The position numbers and the translations under genes were made by a program. This document shows, piece after piece, positions 1-8,385 of a stretch of DNA of 64,000 nt (its first letter is position 1; every line of letters begins with the position of its first letter). This DNA is from Motilibacter rhizosphaerae (GTDB lineage: Bacteria > Actinomycetota > Actinomycetes > Motilibacterales > Motilibacteraceae): contig NZ_SGXD01000006.1 in assembly GCF_004216915.1 (NCBI RefSeq), positions 1 to 64,000 on the forward strand, in the 5' to 3' direction. The notes beneath the pieces were generated by a model. It was not told the origin of the DNA, searched no databases, and worked only from the letters and a program-made list of their open reading frames with translations.

Positions 1-16
1 GAGCGGGGACGGGCAT
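1..16 (-). CDS. possible 5' end of a gene running off the left edge
   Basis: On the minus strand an ATG at 16-14 is preceded, after 6 nt, by the Shine-Dalgarno-like GGAGGG at 28-23. Only five codons (MPVPA) lie inside the window, so nothing can be said about the product. Positions 17-181, between this start and the ROK stop codon, show no convincing gene. The call rests only on the ribosome binding site and its spacing. Confidence 0.25.
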
Positions 17-181
17 GCGGAACCCTCCAACTCCGAGGACAGCAGGCCCGGACGGCCCACCGGAATGTCCACGAAGATCACCCGCATATCAAGCATTTGC
101 GGACGTCGACGTCCTCACCCTGCGCTCCGTTTCCGCCGCTGGGAGCCCAGCGACTCGACGACCCGCTCGCCGATCCTTGGC

Positions 182-1375
182 TCAGCGCCGACCCTCGAGC
201 TCGGCGGTCAAGGCGAGCCCGCCAAGGAGCTCGGCCTCCCCACCGAGTGCGCCGGGGACGACCTGCACAGCCTCGGCGAACAGCGGTCCTGCCTGCGTAC
301 GCAGGCTGTCGGTGATCGTCTCGACCACGAGGTCGCTGGTTTGCGCGAGCAGACCGTCCAGCACGACCGCGTCCGGGCTGAGCCACAGGCAGACGTCGGC
401 CAGCAGGCGGCCGACCATGCGCAGCGCCTCAACCGCGGCAGGGGAGACGTCATTCCCGCGGAAGGCGGCCATGGTGAGCAGGTCCCCCAATCGTGTCGGG
501 GGTGCGCCCTTCTCGTCGCCGCTGGTCCCGAGGTCGCTGGTCGAGAGGACAGCGGCGAGGCACCCCCGCCGTCCGCACGCGCAGAGCGGGCCACCGGGCA
601 CGGCCTGGATGTGCGCGATCTCCCCGGCGAGACCGGCTGCTCCGCGGATGAGCTGGCCGTTGATGACGATGCCCGCACCGACGCCGTCGACGATCTTGAC
701 GAAGACCATGCTCTGGTGCCCGTGGCCCGCGCCGTAGCGGGACTCGCCGAGGGCTGCGAGGTTCGCGTCGTTGTCGGCGACCGCAGGGACCTGGAACCGC
801 TCGGTGAAGGCTGCTGCCGGGTCGCTGAGCATCCAGGCCGGGAGAGGTGGCGCGTCGGGGTGCAGCTGGGCCATGAGGGCGGCGAACTCGTCGACGCCGG
901 CGACTCCTCGCCCCTGCTGGAAGGGAGCAGGTATGCCGATGGCGACCGCGTCCACCTGGTCGGCGCCGGCTGCCTCGAGCATCTCGCGCAGCAGCCGCTC
1001 GCCGTCGTCGACCAGGTCGAAGCCGGGCTCGAGCGGGCTGACGGAGAGCGTCCTGGCCTGACGGACGCGGCCCCCTGGTTCGACCAGCCCCGCCCGCAAC
1101 CGGCTGTGGGACAACGCGACCACGCCCACGAGCGCGGTGCTGGGCGCCAGGTCGAGGCGTACGGCACGCGGCCCCGGGCGACCGGGTCCACGAGGGCCTG
1201 CCGCGGTGCCCACGAGCACTCCGGCGTCGAGCAGCGCCTGGACCGCGCCGTTGACGGTCGACTTCGGCAGTCGTGTCAGGGCGAGGACCTCCGCGCGCGT
1301 GAGCGGCCCGCGTGCCCTGATGAGCGCGACGACGTCGCGGGCGGTACGGCCGCCGGCCGACTCGGTGTCGCTCAC
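182..1375 (-). CDS. ROK family transcriptional regulator
   Basis: A DNA-binding repressor-type protein of the ROK family (397 aa, the usual length for a regulator). An N-terminal winged helix-turn-helix lies at about residues 10-55 (PKSTVNGAVQALLDAGVL). It is followed by a two-lobed sugar-kinase-like ROK domain with the DNDANLAALGE segment and the zinc-binding CACGRRGC motif near residue 265. The family usually has a Glu soon after CxCGxxGC; here the sequence is CLAAVLS, so sugar phosphorylation is unlikely and a ligand-sensing role fits. It is divergent from a secreted GH3 beta-glucosidase 295 bp away, so a sugar-responsive regulator of that gene is the natural inference. The GTG start is supported by TACGCT 6 nt upstream, typical of a leaderless transcript. 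The ligand is unknown. Confidence 0.85.
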   Translation of the reverse strand: MSDTESAGGRTARDVVALIRARGPLTRAEVLALTRLPKSTVNGAVQALLDAGVLVGTAAGPRGPGRPGPRAVRLDLAPSTALVGVVALSHSRLRAGLVEPGGRVRQARTLSVSPLEPGFDLVDDGERLLREMLEAAGADQVDAVAIGIPAPFQQGRGVAGVDEFAALMAQLHPDAPPLPAWMLSDPAAAFTERFQVPAVADNDANLAALGESRYGAGHGHQSMVFVKIVDGVGAGIVINGQLIRGAAGLAGEIAHIQAVPGGPLCACGRRGCLAAVLSTSDLGTSGDEKGAPPTRLGDLLTMAAFRGNDVSPAAVEALRMVGRLLADVCLWLSPDAVVLDGLLAQTSDLVVETITDSLRTQAGPLFAEAVQVVPGALGGEAELLGGLALTAELEGRR

Positions 1376-1381
1376 GCCCGC

Positions 1382-1387
1382 AGCGTA
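1382..1387 (-). promoter_or_regulatory. -10 hexamer TACGCT, leaderless ROK gene
   Basis: TACGCT on the minus strand ends 6 nt before the GTG at 1375. Transcription would start at or next to the first codon. No clear -35 is seen. Confidence 0.5.
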
Positions 1388-1425
1388 CTGCGTGACGCCA
1401 GCAGAACCAGCCGGATCCGGGTCAG

Positions 1426-1438
1426 ATCAAGCCTTGAT
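1426..1438. promoter_or_regulatory. 13-bp palindrome, candidate ROK operator
   Basis: ATCAAG-C-CTTGAT is a perfect inverted repeat in the ROK/GH3 divergent intergenic region, overlapping a TTGATA hexamer on the plus strand. A short AT-rich palindrome in a GC-rich divergent region beside a regulator gene is the usual arrangement of an operator. Binding by the ROK protein is inferred from position only. Confidence 0.45.
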
Positions 1439-1670
1439 AACGACCCTTGACCCGGCTGAGGCAGGGGGCCAACGTGTGCGGCGGGCCCTCCGAAGAGCGG
1501 AGGAAAAGGCCGGAAGCCGGCCTATCCGCAGCCACGCGACGCATAACATCGCGTGGACTGCTGGTGCCCTCGTGTTGGTGCGGGTACGCGCCGCCGCCCC
1601 GTGCGCCGCAGGCGACCGGAGCCGGCACGTGCCCTCGGCCAGCCGCACCGAGCCAAAGGAGGCTTCACCA

Positions 1671-4304
1671 GTGGGACGCGATCGCAAGCACCGCTCTCGG
1701 GCGAGGGCAGCAGCCGGCATCGGCGTGCTCGGCCTGCTCGCCGCAGCGACCCAGGCCGGACCGGCCTCGGCCGCGGCACCGACGGTGACGGGGAACCACC
1801 ACGTCGACCGGCTGCTCGCCAAGATGACCCTCGACGAGAAGCTCTCGATGATCGAGGGCCAGGCCGAGACCGCCTCCGACCGGCAGTACCAGGCTGGCTA
1901 CCTGCCGGGCATCCCGCGGCTGGGCACCCCCTCGCTGCGGCTGGCCGACGGGCCGCCCGGCGTCGTCACCAAGCAGGACTCGCCGGGCATGACGGCGACG
2001 ATGGGGCTGGCGGCGACGTTCAGCACCGAGGACGCGCAGGACAACGGCACCGTCATCGGCCGCGACGCGCGCGCCGCCGGGCAGGACGTCGTGCTCGAGC
2101 CGTTCGTCAACATGGACCGCGACACCAGCGACAGCCGTGGGTGGAACACCTACGGCGAGGATCCGCTGCTCACCAGCCGGGTCGGCGCCTCGGTCATCAC
2201 CGGGATCCAGTCCCAGGGCACGATGGCCCAGGTCAAGCACTTCATCGCCTACGACGGCGGGACGAACGCCTCGGTGGATCCGCAGACCCTGCACGAGATC
2301 TACCTCGCGCCCTTCGACGCCGCCGTGAAGGCCGGCGTCAGCTCGGTCATGTGCTCCTACAACGCGATCAACTCGGGCTCCCACAGTGCCTGCGGTGACA
2401 CCGAGACCCTGACCGGCATCCTGCGCAACGAGCTCGGCTTCAAGGGATTCGTGACCTCGGACTGGGGCGGGACCCACTCCACGACGTACCTCAATGCCGG
2501 TCTCGACATGGAGATGCCCGGCGGCGGCAACCCCACCGGTGGCGGAGGGTTCACCTCGTTCTTCGCCAAGGACGCGCTCAAGAAGGCACTGGCCTCGGGC
2601 ACGATCCAGGAGTCCCGCGTGACCGAGGCGGTTGGGCGGATCCTCTACGAGTACGACAAGTTCGGGCTGCTGAGCAACCACCCGGAGAAGCGCCACCAGG
2701 TCACCACGCCTCCGGTCAGTGCCGACCTCCAGGTCATCCAGAAGACCGCTGAGGACGCGGCCGTGCTGCTCAAGGACGACGGCGGCGCGCTGCCGCTCAG
2801 CGGGAGCGGGTCCACCGCCCTCATCGGTCCGGGCGGCGGGCAGACCATCGCCACCAACGGGACCGGGGAGAAGTCCGGCGGCCTGGTCCAGTACCAGACC
2901 GGCACGTACCAGGCGATGCAGCAGGCCCTCGGGTCGTCCGCGAACCTCTCGTACGCCGTGGGGGACGACATGACCGGCACCCCTGTGCCCGCGTCCGCCC
3001 TGTCGCACGACGGCCAGCCCGGCCTGCTGCGCACCCCGACCGGCGGCGGCGCGACCTCGGTCGACACCACCCTGGACTTCACCACGGCCAAGGGGAACGC
3101 GCTGCCCGCCGGGAGCGCCGACACGTGGACGGGGACGCTCACCGTCCCGGCCACGGGCACGTACTGGCTCGACATCCAGGCGCTGGGGGGCAACGCGTCC
3201 CTCGCTGTCGACGGCGCCTCGAAGGCGTCGCTGAACGCGCGGTACGGCGCGCTCCACGCCACCGACGGCAACGGCCCGCTGCCCACCACCGACGGGCTCG
3301 CGAACGGGCGCGCCCAGCTCACGCTGACGGCCGGCGCACACACCATCAAGGTCACCACGACCGCCGACGCCTCCACCGGCAAGCCCACCCAGGTCCGCCT
3401 CGCGTGGGTCACGCCCGAGCAGCAGCAGGCGGACCACGATGCCGCTGTGGCTGCGGCGAAGAAGGCCACGACCGCGGTCGTCTTCGCGTGGAGCTCCGGA
3501 GACCTGTCGCAGCCCCTGCCCGAGGGCCAGGACCAGCTCATCGACGACATCACCGCCGTCAACCCGAACACCGTCGTCGTGCTCAACACGAGCCAGCCCG
3601 TCGCGATGCCGTGGCTGTCGAAGGTGAAGGCCGTCCTCGAGATGTGGTACCCGGGCGACCGCGGTGGCTACGCGACCGCGGACGTGCTGCTCGGCAAGGC
3701 CAATCCCGGCGGCCGTCTGCCCTTCACCTGGGCCGCCTCGCTGGACCAGGAGCTCGCGCACCAGAGCAGCCACCCCGAGCGGTCCTCCACCGGTGTCGGT
3801 GGCAGCTCCTGCGCCGGGTTCAGCGGCTTCAACACTCCCTGGCTCTGCGGCCTGACGACGTACTCCGAGGGCGTCGACATCGGCTACCGGTTCTTCGCCG
3901 CGAACCACGAGACACCGCTGTACCCCTTCGGGTACGGCCTGTCGTACAGCACCTTCCAGTACTCCGGGCTCACCACGGCGCCGGCCGAGGACGGTGGCGT
4001 GGACGTCACCCTCACGGTGTCCAACACCGGGAGCAAGGCCGGCGACACCACGCCGCAGGTGTACCTCGACGCTCCGAAGACGCAGCCGGCAGGCGCCCAG
4101 TTCGCGCCGCGCACGCTGGCCGGGTTCACCCGGGTGACCGTTCCCGCGGGGGCGAGCAGGAGCGTCACCATTCACGTCGCCAAGCGGCAGCTGCAGTACT
4201 GGTCCATCGCCGGCGGCTGGACCACGGCCACCGGCGCGCGCGACCTGCACGTCAGCACCGACGCCACGACCGACGTCCTGACGGGCGGCATCACGGTCAG
4301 CTGA
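1671..4304 (+). CDS. secreted GH3 beta-glucosidase with PA14 insert
   Basis: A secreted glycoside hydrolase family 3 enzyme (877 aa), expected to release terminal beta-linked sugars outside the cell. The start is GTG 1671 because AAAGGAGG (1655-1662) lies 8 nt upstream and a signal peptide follows: Arg/Lys-rich residues 2-12, a hydrophobic core, and a likely cut after ASA near 34. The (beta/alpha)8 domain covers about 45-345, with nucleophile Asp264 in VTSDWG. The second domain is split by a PA14-like beta domain at about 463-576, and an FnIII-like domain closes the protein (about 765-870). The acid/base loop reads WSSGDLSQPLPEGQ, where GH3 enzymes of this type normally have Ser-Glu-Gly ahead of DR, so the acid/base Glu is not at the expected place. 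Probably controlled by the divergent ROK regulator. Substrate is unknown. Confidence 0.9.
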   Translation: MGRDRKHRSRARAAAGIGVLGLLAAATQAGPASAAAPTVTGNHHVDRLLAKMTLDEKLSMIEGQAETASDRQYQAGYLPGIPRLGTPSLRLADGPPGVVTKQDSPGMTATMGLAATFSTEDAQDNGTVIGRDARAAGQDVVLEPFVNMDRDTSDSRGWNTYGEDPLLTSRVGASVITGIQSQGTMAQVKHFIAYDGGTNASVDPQTLHEIYLAPFDAAVKAGVSSVMCSYNAINSGSHSACGDTETLTGILRNELGFKGFVTSDWGGTHSTTYLNAGLDMEMPGGGNPTGGGGFTSFFAKDALKKALASGTIQESRVTEAVGRILYEYDKFGLLSNHPEKRHQVTTPPVSADLQVIQKTAEDAAVLLKDDGGALPLSGSGSTALIGPGGGQTIATNGTGEKSGGLVQYQTGTYQAMQQALGSSANLSYAVGDDMTGTPVPASALSHDGQPGLLRTPTGGGATSVDTTLDFTTAKGNALPAGSADTWTGTLTVPATGTYWLDIQALGGNASLAVDGASKASLNARYGALHATDGNGPLPTTDGLANGRAQLTLTAGAHTIKVTTTADASTGKPTQVRLAWVTPEQQQADHDAAVAAAKKATTAVVFAWSSGDLSQPLPEGQDQLIDDITAVNPNTVVVLNTSQPVAMPWLSKVKAVLEMWYPGDRGGYATADVLLGKANPGGRLPFTWAASLDQELAHQSSHPERSSTGVGGSSCAGFSGFNTPWLCGLTTYSEGVDIGYRFFAANHETPLYPFGYGLSYSTFQYSGLTTAPAEDGGVDVTLTVSNTGSKAGDTTPQVYLDAPKTQPAGAQFAPRTLAGFTRVTVPAGASRSVTIHVAKRQLQYWSIAGGWTTATGARDLHVSTDATTDVLTGGITVS

Positions 4305-4318
4305 CGTCCCAGGTGGGG

Positions 4319-4350
4319 CAGGGGTGGGCGGACTCCTCCGTCCACCCCTG
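4319..4350 (+). terminator. hairpin terminator after the GH3 gene
   Basis: A 14-bp stem (CAGGGGTGGGCGGA at 4319-4332 with TCCGTCCACCCCTG at 4337-4350, one G-U pair) and a CTCC loop sits 15 nt after the GH3 stop. There is no U-tract, as is common in high-GC actinobacteria. Confidence 0.7.
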
Positions 4351-4422
4351 CTCGCGTCGACCCCTGACTTCCCGCTCGGGCAACGTGTCCTCGCTCGCGC
4401 CCCCGTGAGGGCTGGCGCGTCC

Positions 4423-4428
4423 TAGCCT
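4423..4428 (+). promoter_or_regulatory. -10 hexamer TAGCCT, leaderless SLOG gene
   Basis: TAGCCT ends 6 nt before the GTG at 4435 and lies just beyond the GH3 terminator, so the SLOG gene appears to have its own leaderless promoter. Confidence 0.5.
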
Positions 4429-4434
4429 GCGGAC

Positions 4435-6024
4435 GTGGCTCCGTCTCCTGCCTCCCAGGGTGCGACCGGGCGCGGACCCGCCGTGCCGCTGGAGTTCCGG
4501 GTGGGCGTGACCGGACGCCGGTACGCCGCGGCGGACCCTGCGCTGCAAGCGGTCGTCGACGACGAGCTCGAGCGCATCCGCGACTCCCTCGCACTCCCTC
4601 CGCTGAGCGCGACGCCGGTCGGCATCACCGTGGTGTCGCCCCTCGCCGAGGGCGCCGACCGGCTGGTGGCCCGCGCGGGGCTCGCCGCCGGGCACGGGCT
4701 CGAGGTGCTGCTGCCGCTCGAACCCGCGGACTACCAGGACGACTTCGGGAGCGAACGGTCGCGCGAGGAGTTCCGCGCCCTGCTCGCCGCGGCCCGCAGC
4801 ACGACCCGTCTGCCTCCGGTCGCCTCGCGCGACCTCGCGTACCTCGCGGCCGGTCAGGCCGTGGTCGCCCGCAGCGACGTGCTGCTCGCCCTCGTCGACG
4901 ACCGGGAGACCGACGGCGTCGGCGGGACGCGGGACGTGCTCGACCTGGCCGCGCGGGCGGGTGTGCCCGTGCGCCGCATCCGGCTGGACCCCTCCACGGG
5001 CAGCGTGGCCGCGGACTGGCTGCCCGACCCGGTCGTCCCGCTGCGTCCGCGGCTGTCGGACGAGGCGGTGCGCCGCCTCGACGAGTTCAACAGCTGGGTC
5101 GGGGACCACGCGCCGTCCGCGGAGCCCGGCGGCTCGTTCGGCGAGGCCCTGCAGACCCGCTGGTGCGCAGCGGATCTCTCGGCCCTCGCCTTCCAACGGC
5201 GGTTCCGCCTCGTCAGCCGGCTGCTCTACGTCCTCTCACCGACGGCCGTCGCCGTCGTCGCGCTGCAGCTGGTCTTCGAGCTCGACCGGCACGTCGTGTG
5301 GGGTGAGGTGGTGGCGCTCGCCCTGCTCGTCGTCACCCTCGCGTACGCCCGGCGCGCGCACCTGCTGGAGCGCTGGGTGTCCGCGCGCTACCTGGCCGAG
5401 CGCCTCCGCTCCGCGCCGTACCTCGCGCTGGTGGGCCTCGCGCCCTTCAGCAGCGAGGGAGCGCCGGGCGGCGAGGACCAGCGCGCGGCCGAGGACCCCG
5501 CGGACGAGTGGGTCCACCGGGCCCTGGGGGAGATCTGGTGGCACCTGCCACCGTCCCCGCCTGTTCCCGAGGTCGACGAGCTCCACACCCGTCTCGTGGA
5601 GGAGTGGGTACGCCCGCAGGTCGACTACCACGCGCAGGTCGCAGAGCGGAGCGCGCGGCGCCAGCACGAGCTCTCCCGGCTGGCGCTCGCGCTCTTCGCC
5701 CTCAGCCTGGTCGCTGCGGTGATCCACAGCGCCGGCCTGCTCGAGGACAGCGACCTGCCACGCGTCGTCGACGTCGTCTCGCTGCTGGTCCCGGCGGTGG
5801 GAGGCGCCGTCAGCGGGTACGCCGCCACCCGTGACTTCGGCCGCCAGGCCCTGCGGTCCGCAGCGATGTCCCGCAGCCTCCGGCTCGCGCTCGCCGAGCT
5901 GAGCTCCGTGCAGGACCTCCCTGCCCTGCAGCGCATCGTGCTGCGCATCGACGAGCGGATGCTGGGCGACTCCGCCGACTGGCACAGGGGAGAGCGGCTG
6001 CACGAGCTGGAGCTGGCCGGCTAG
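4435..6024 (+). CDS. SLOG domain protein with SLATT-like membrane region
   Basis: A 529-aa membrane protein I read as a nucleotide-ligand sensor joined to a membrane effector. Residues 20-185 have a SLOG (Rossmann-like) pattern: FRVGVTGRR at 21-29, SPLAEGADRLVARAGLAAG at 68-86, LLPLEPADY, and the later strand VLLALVDD at 149-156. Two membrane segments follow (about 262-282 and 287-305) with a trailing ERWVSARYLAERLRSAPYL helix at 312-330, which resembles the SLATT family, the predicted two-TM effector linked to SLOG and SMODS domains. A second TM pair lies at about 413-433 and 445-462, then a cytosolic helical tail. It is convergent with a TIR-membrane gene, only 3 bp apart. In published work SLOG, SLATT and TIR recur together in biological-conflict systems. 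The fold assignments are by eye; the ligand and activity are unknown. Confidence 0.65.
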   Translation: MAPSPASQGATGRGPAVPLEFRVGVTGRRYAAADPALQAVVDDELERIRDSLALPPLSATPVGITVVSPLAEGADRLVARAGLAAGHGLEVLLPLEPADYQDDFGSERSREEFRALLAAARSTTRLPPVASRDLAYLAAGQAVVARSDVLLALVDDRETDGVGGTRDVLDLAARAGVPVRRIRLDPSTGSVAADWLPDPVVPLRPRLSDEAVRRLDEFNSWVGDHAPSAEPGGSFGEALQTRWCAADLSALAFQRRFRLVSRLLYVLSPTAVAVVALQLVFELDRHVVWGEVVALALLVVTLAYARRAHLLERWVSARYLAERLRSAPYLALVGLAPFSSEGAPGGEDQRAAEDPADEWVHRALGEIWWHLPPSPPVPEVDELHTRLVEEWVRPQVDYHAQVAERSARRQHELSRLALALFALSLVAAVIHSAGLLEDSDLPRVVDVVSLLVPAVGGAVSGYAATRDFGRQALRSAAMSRSLRLALAELSSVQDLPALQRIVLRIDERMLGDSADWHRGERLHELELAG

Positions 6025-6027
6025 GGC

Positions 6028-7155
6028 TCAGCTGGAGCTCGTCGCCGAGTCGACGGAGCCGATGACGTAGAGCACCCCGACGACGGTGAGGGCGAAGGAC
6101 GCGAGCGCCCAGCGCCGCGCCCGCCGCGACGCGGTCCGCGCCGCAGCCGTCCGCCCTCCTGCCGCCCGCCCCCGCACGAGCAGCGCCGCGATGACCGCGA
6201 CGAGACCGCAGAGCAGGGCGGCGCACGCGAAGACCGCTGTGGTCACGCTCGTCTCTGTCGTGCTCGTCGCCTCGGCGTAGGCCGCGCCGTACGTCGCTGC
6301 CAGAGCCGGGTAGGGCACCAGCAGGGCGAGCACCGCCAGCAGCAGGTGGCGGCTCGGTGTCTCGTGCGGCGGCTCGGTGACGACCGGTGGGGCTGCTCGC
6401 GGCGTCGTGGTGACCTCGGGCACCGACCGCGGCCCCGGAGGTGGTGCCTGCAGCGGCACCCGGACACCCGGCGCGTGGCCGGGCCCGGGGGCGCCCGCCG
6501 GTACGCGGGGCGTCGCCACGCGCTGCAGCACCTCGTCGATCTGCTGCACGGCCTGGTACGCCACGTCCGGTCGGGACCGCAGCTGGCGCAGGAGGAACAC
6601 GACCGCGTCGTGGTCGTCGCTGAGCAGCCGGGCCTTCAGGTCCGCGACGATGACGAGCTGGCGCTCGCGACGGATCTCGGCGGGAGCCCCGATCTCCTCG
6701 CTGAACAGGTTCATGTACTTCGCCGGCGCGTCCGGGCGTGGAGGCCGGGGGTCGGGGAGCGGTGGAGCCGGCGGCAGCCCGTTGAGGGCCGCGACGACCC
6801 GCAGCATGGTCGCGGGGTCGGTGGGGGAGTAGTGCACCCACTGCGCCCGCGAGATGCTCGGCGGGAAGAGGCCCGGTGAGACGCCGTCCAGGGCCAGAGG
6901 GAGGAACGGCTTGCCGAGCTGTGCGGCGTACTCCGCCTCGAGCTGGCACGGTTGCGAGGTCGCGTAGCCTTCGCTGAGCACCGGCACGAACGCATCAGCC
7001 GCTTCGATCTTGTCGAGCAGGATCCCCCACCAGTCCTGCCCGCCCTTGAGGTCGCCGTCGAAGAACGGCGCGTAGCCGCCGAGGGTCAGCGCAGCCGCGA
7101 GGGTACGCACCGCCGGCTCGTCTCGTCTGACGTAGCTGAGGAACTGGCTGCTCAC
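6028..7155 (-). CDS. TIR domain protein with C-terminal membrane anchor
   Basis: A 375-aa protein with an N-terminal TIR domain at about 3-125: FLSYVRRD at 5-12 (the FxSYxRxD strand), GYAPFFDGD at 27-35, and PCQLEAEYA at 69-77. Glu73 of that last segment sits where NADase TIR domains keep their catalytic Glu. A linker (about 130-265, partly helical, partly Pro-rich) leads to three predicted membrane segments at about 269-290, 304-327 and 350-366. GGAGGTGA just before the GTG supports the start. The partner is the convergent SLOG/SLATT-like gene, whose stop is 3 bp away. TIR proteins of this type either hydrolyse NAD+ or assemble signalling complexes; here a membrane-tethered NAD+-depleting or ligand-making role is an inference. 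A generic toll-type adaptor cannot be excluded. Confidence 0.8.
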   Translation of the reverse strand: MSSQFLSYVRRDEPAVRTLAAALTLGGYAPFFDGDLKGGQDWWGILLDKIEAADAFVPVLSEGYATSQPCQLEAEYAAQLGKPFLPLALDGVSPGLFPPSISRAQWVHYSPTDPATMLRVVAALNGLPPAPPLPDPRPPRPDAPAKYMNLFSEEIGAPAEIRRERQLVIVADLKARLLSDDHDAVVFLLRQLRSRPDVAYQAVQQIDEVLQRVATPRVPAGAPGPGHAPGVRVPLQAPPPGPRSVPEVTTTPRAAPPVVTEPPHETPSRHLLLAVLALLVPYPALAATYGAAYAEATSTTETSVTTAVFACAALLCGLVAVIAALLVRGRAAGGRTAAARTASRRARRWALASFALTVVGVLYVIGSVDSATSSS

Positions 7156-7299
7156 GGCTCACCTCCGTGCGCCCACGGTCGCGACGGACTCGCGGGCCTG
7201 CCGCCAGGATCCGAGGAGGGCGCGCACGCCGTCAACGGGGTGCACCCAAGGCGGCGGAGTCCTTGCCTCATCGTGCGGGGGCCGGCGGCGGGCCCGGCC

Positions 7300-7854
7300 T
7301 CAGGGGCGCAGGGCGCGGGCGTACCTCCTGCGGTAGACGCGCTGCGCGACGAGGACGGCGGGGAAGGCCAGGCGCCAGCGCCCGCGCGGCGGTCGGGTCA
7401 GCGAGCGCAGGGTCAGCCAGACCTCGTCCCCCTCGCGGTGCAGCACGAAAGCCTCCTCGCCAGCGACGGGGTGCCCGTCGAGCGTGCCGTACGCGAACCC
7501 CCGTCGGTCCGGCTCGTCGACGACCGCGGCGATGAAGACCGGCTCCCGCAGGCGGAGGGGACCGATCCGGGCGAGCAGCTCGAGGCGCTGCCCGGTGCGT
7601 ACGCGGCCGGCGGGGTGGACCTCGAAGCCGCTGCACGTCTTCACCTCCCACGCGAGCAGGGCCGCGGAAGCGCTGCGCCACAGGTGCTCGCCGTGACCGA
7701 CGACGACCGTCCGCTCGAACGACCGGTAGCCGCGTGGCCGGGCGCGCCACTCGGGCTCGGCCGGACACGTCGCACCGACCTCGTCGTACGTCGCGGAGCG
7801 TTCGCTGAGAGGGCGCGGCACGCCGGGCAGCGTACGCAGAACCTCTGGAGGCAC
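7300..7854 (-). CDS. DUF1990 family protein
   Basis: A 184-aa cytosolic protein of the DUF1990 family, recognised by the N-terminal YDEVGATC motif (about 23-30), the PRGYRSFERTVVVGHG segment and the ALLAWEVKTCSGFEV block around residues 65-80, followed by beta-rich lipocalin-like sequence with EEAFVLHREGDEVW. The function of the family is not established. The gene lies upstream of the TIR gene on the same strand, with 144 bp between them, and its GTG start is only 18 bp from the divergent sigma factor start, so the two promoters must overlap. No Shine-Dalgarno is visible, so the true start could be a few codons downstream. Confidence 0.75.
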   Translation of the reverse strand: MPPEVLRTLPGVPRPLSERSATYDEVGATCPAEPEWRARPRGYRSFERTVVVGHGEHLWRSASAALLAWEVKTCSGFEVHPAGRVRTGQRLELLARIGPLRLREPVFIAAVVDEPDRRGFAYGTLDGHPVAGEEAFVLHREGDEVWLTLRSLTRPPRGRWRLAFPAVLVAQRVYRRRYARALRP

Positions 7855-7872
7855 CGGCGCGTACCAGGCAGT

Positions 7873-8385
7873 GTGAGCAACGTGCGGCAGCCCCCGGAGC
7901 GCGACGAGGAGTTCGTGGCCTTCGTCGCCGCTACCTCACAGCGCCTGCTGCACGTCGCCTGGCTCGTCTGCGGGGACCGGCACCGGGCCGAGGATCTCGT
8001 GCAGACGGCGCTCGCGGGGACCTACCGCCACTGGGGCAGGGTCCGCCAGCAGGACGCGTACGCCTACGCCCGGCGCGCGGTGCTGAACGCGAACATCTCC
8101 TGGTGGCGGCGGCTCGCCCGGGAGCGCTTCGTCGAGCCGCCCGAGCTGCCCGGACCGGATGAGGCGGAGCGGAGCGATGTGCGCGAGTCCTTGAGGGCGT
8201 CGCTCCTCGCGCTCACCGCACGGGAGCGGGCCGTCGTCGTCCTGCGCTACCTCGAGGACCTCAGCGAGGAGCAGACAGCCGCCGAGCTCGACATCGCCCG
8301 CGGAACCGTCAAGAGCACGGCATCCCGCGCTCTCGCCAAGCTGCGCGCCGACGCTGGTGCCGCCGCTCTCGCGGAAGGACGCTGA
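7873..8385 (+). CDS. SigE-family RNA polymerase sigma factor
   Basis: A small sigma-70-type factor (170 aa) of the actinobacterial SigE group within the ECF class. Region 2 is visible at about 13-75 (FVAFVAATSQRLLHVAWLVC, then HRAEDLVQTAL, the core-binding helix). Region 4 is at about 110-160 (LTARERAVVVLRYLEDLSEEQTAAELDIARGT, written here in two parts: LTARERAVVVLRYLEDL and SEEQTAAELDIARGT), a helix-turn-helix for -35 recognition. Start GTG 7873 gives MSNVRQPPERDEEF, and TACCAG lies a few nt upstream, suggesting little or no leader. The stop overlaps the next ATG by one base (TGATG), so the following membrane protein is co-translated and is probably its regulator. The stimulus is unknown. 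Confidence 0.88.
   Translation: MSNVRQPPERDEEFVAFVAATSQRLLHVAWLVCGDRHRAEDLVQTALAGTYRHWGRVRQQDAYAYARRAVLNANISWWRRLARERFVEPPELPGPDEAERSDVRESLRASLLALTARERAVVVLRYLEDLSEEQTAAELDIARGTVKSTASRALAKLRADAGAAALAEGR

Noticed and set aside
1-181. a coding region on the plus strand at the left edge
   Set aside because: Plus-strand frames here run on into the ROK gene as its antisense; composition and lack of start signals do not support a gene.
1665-4250. an 861-residue protein opposite the GH3 gene
   Set aside because: It is a mirror of the GH3 codons with low-complexity composition and no start signal.
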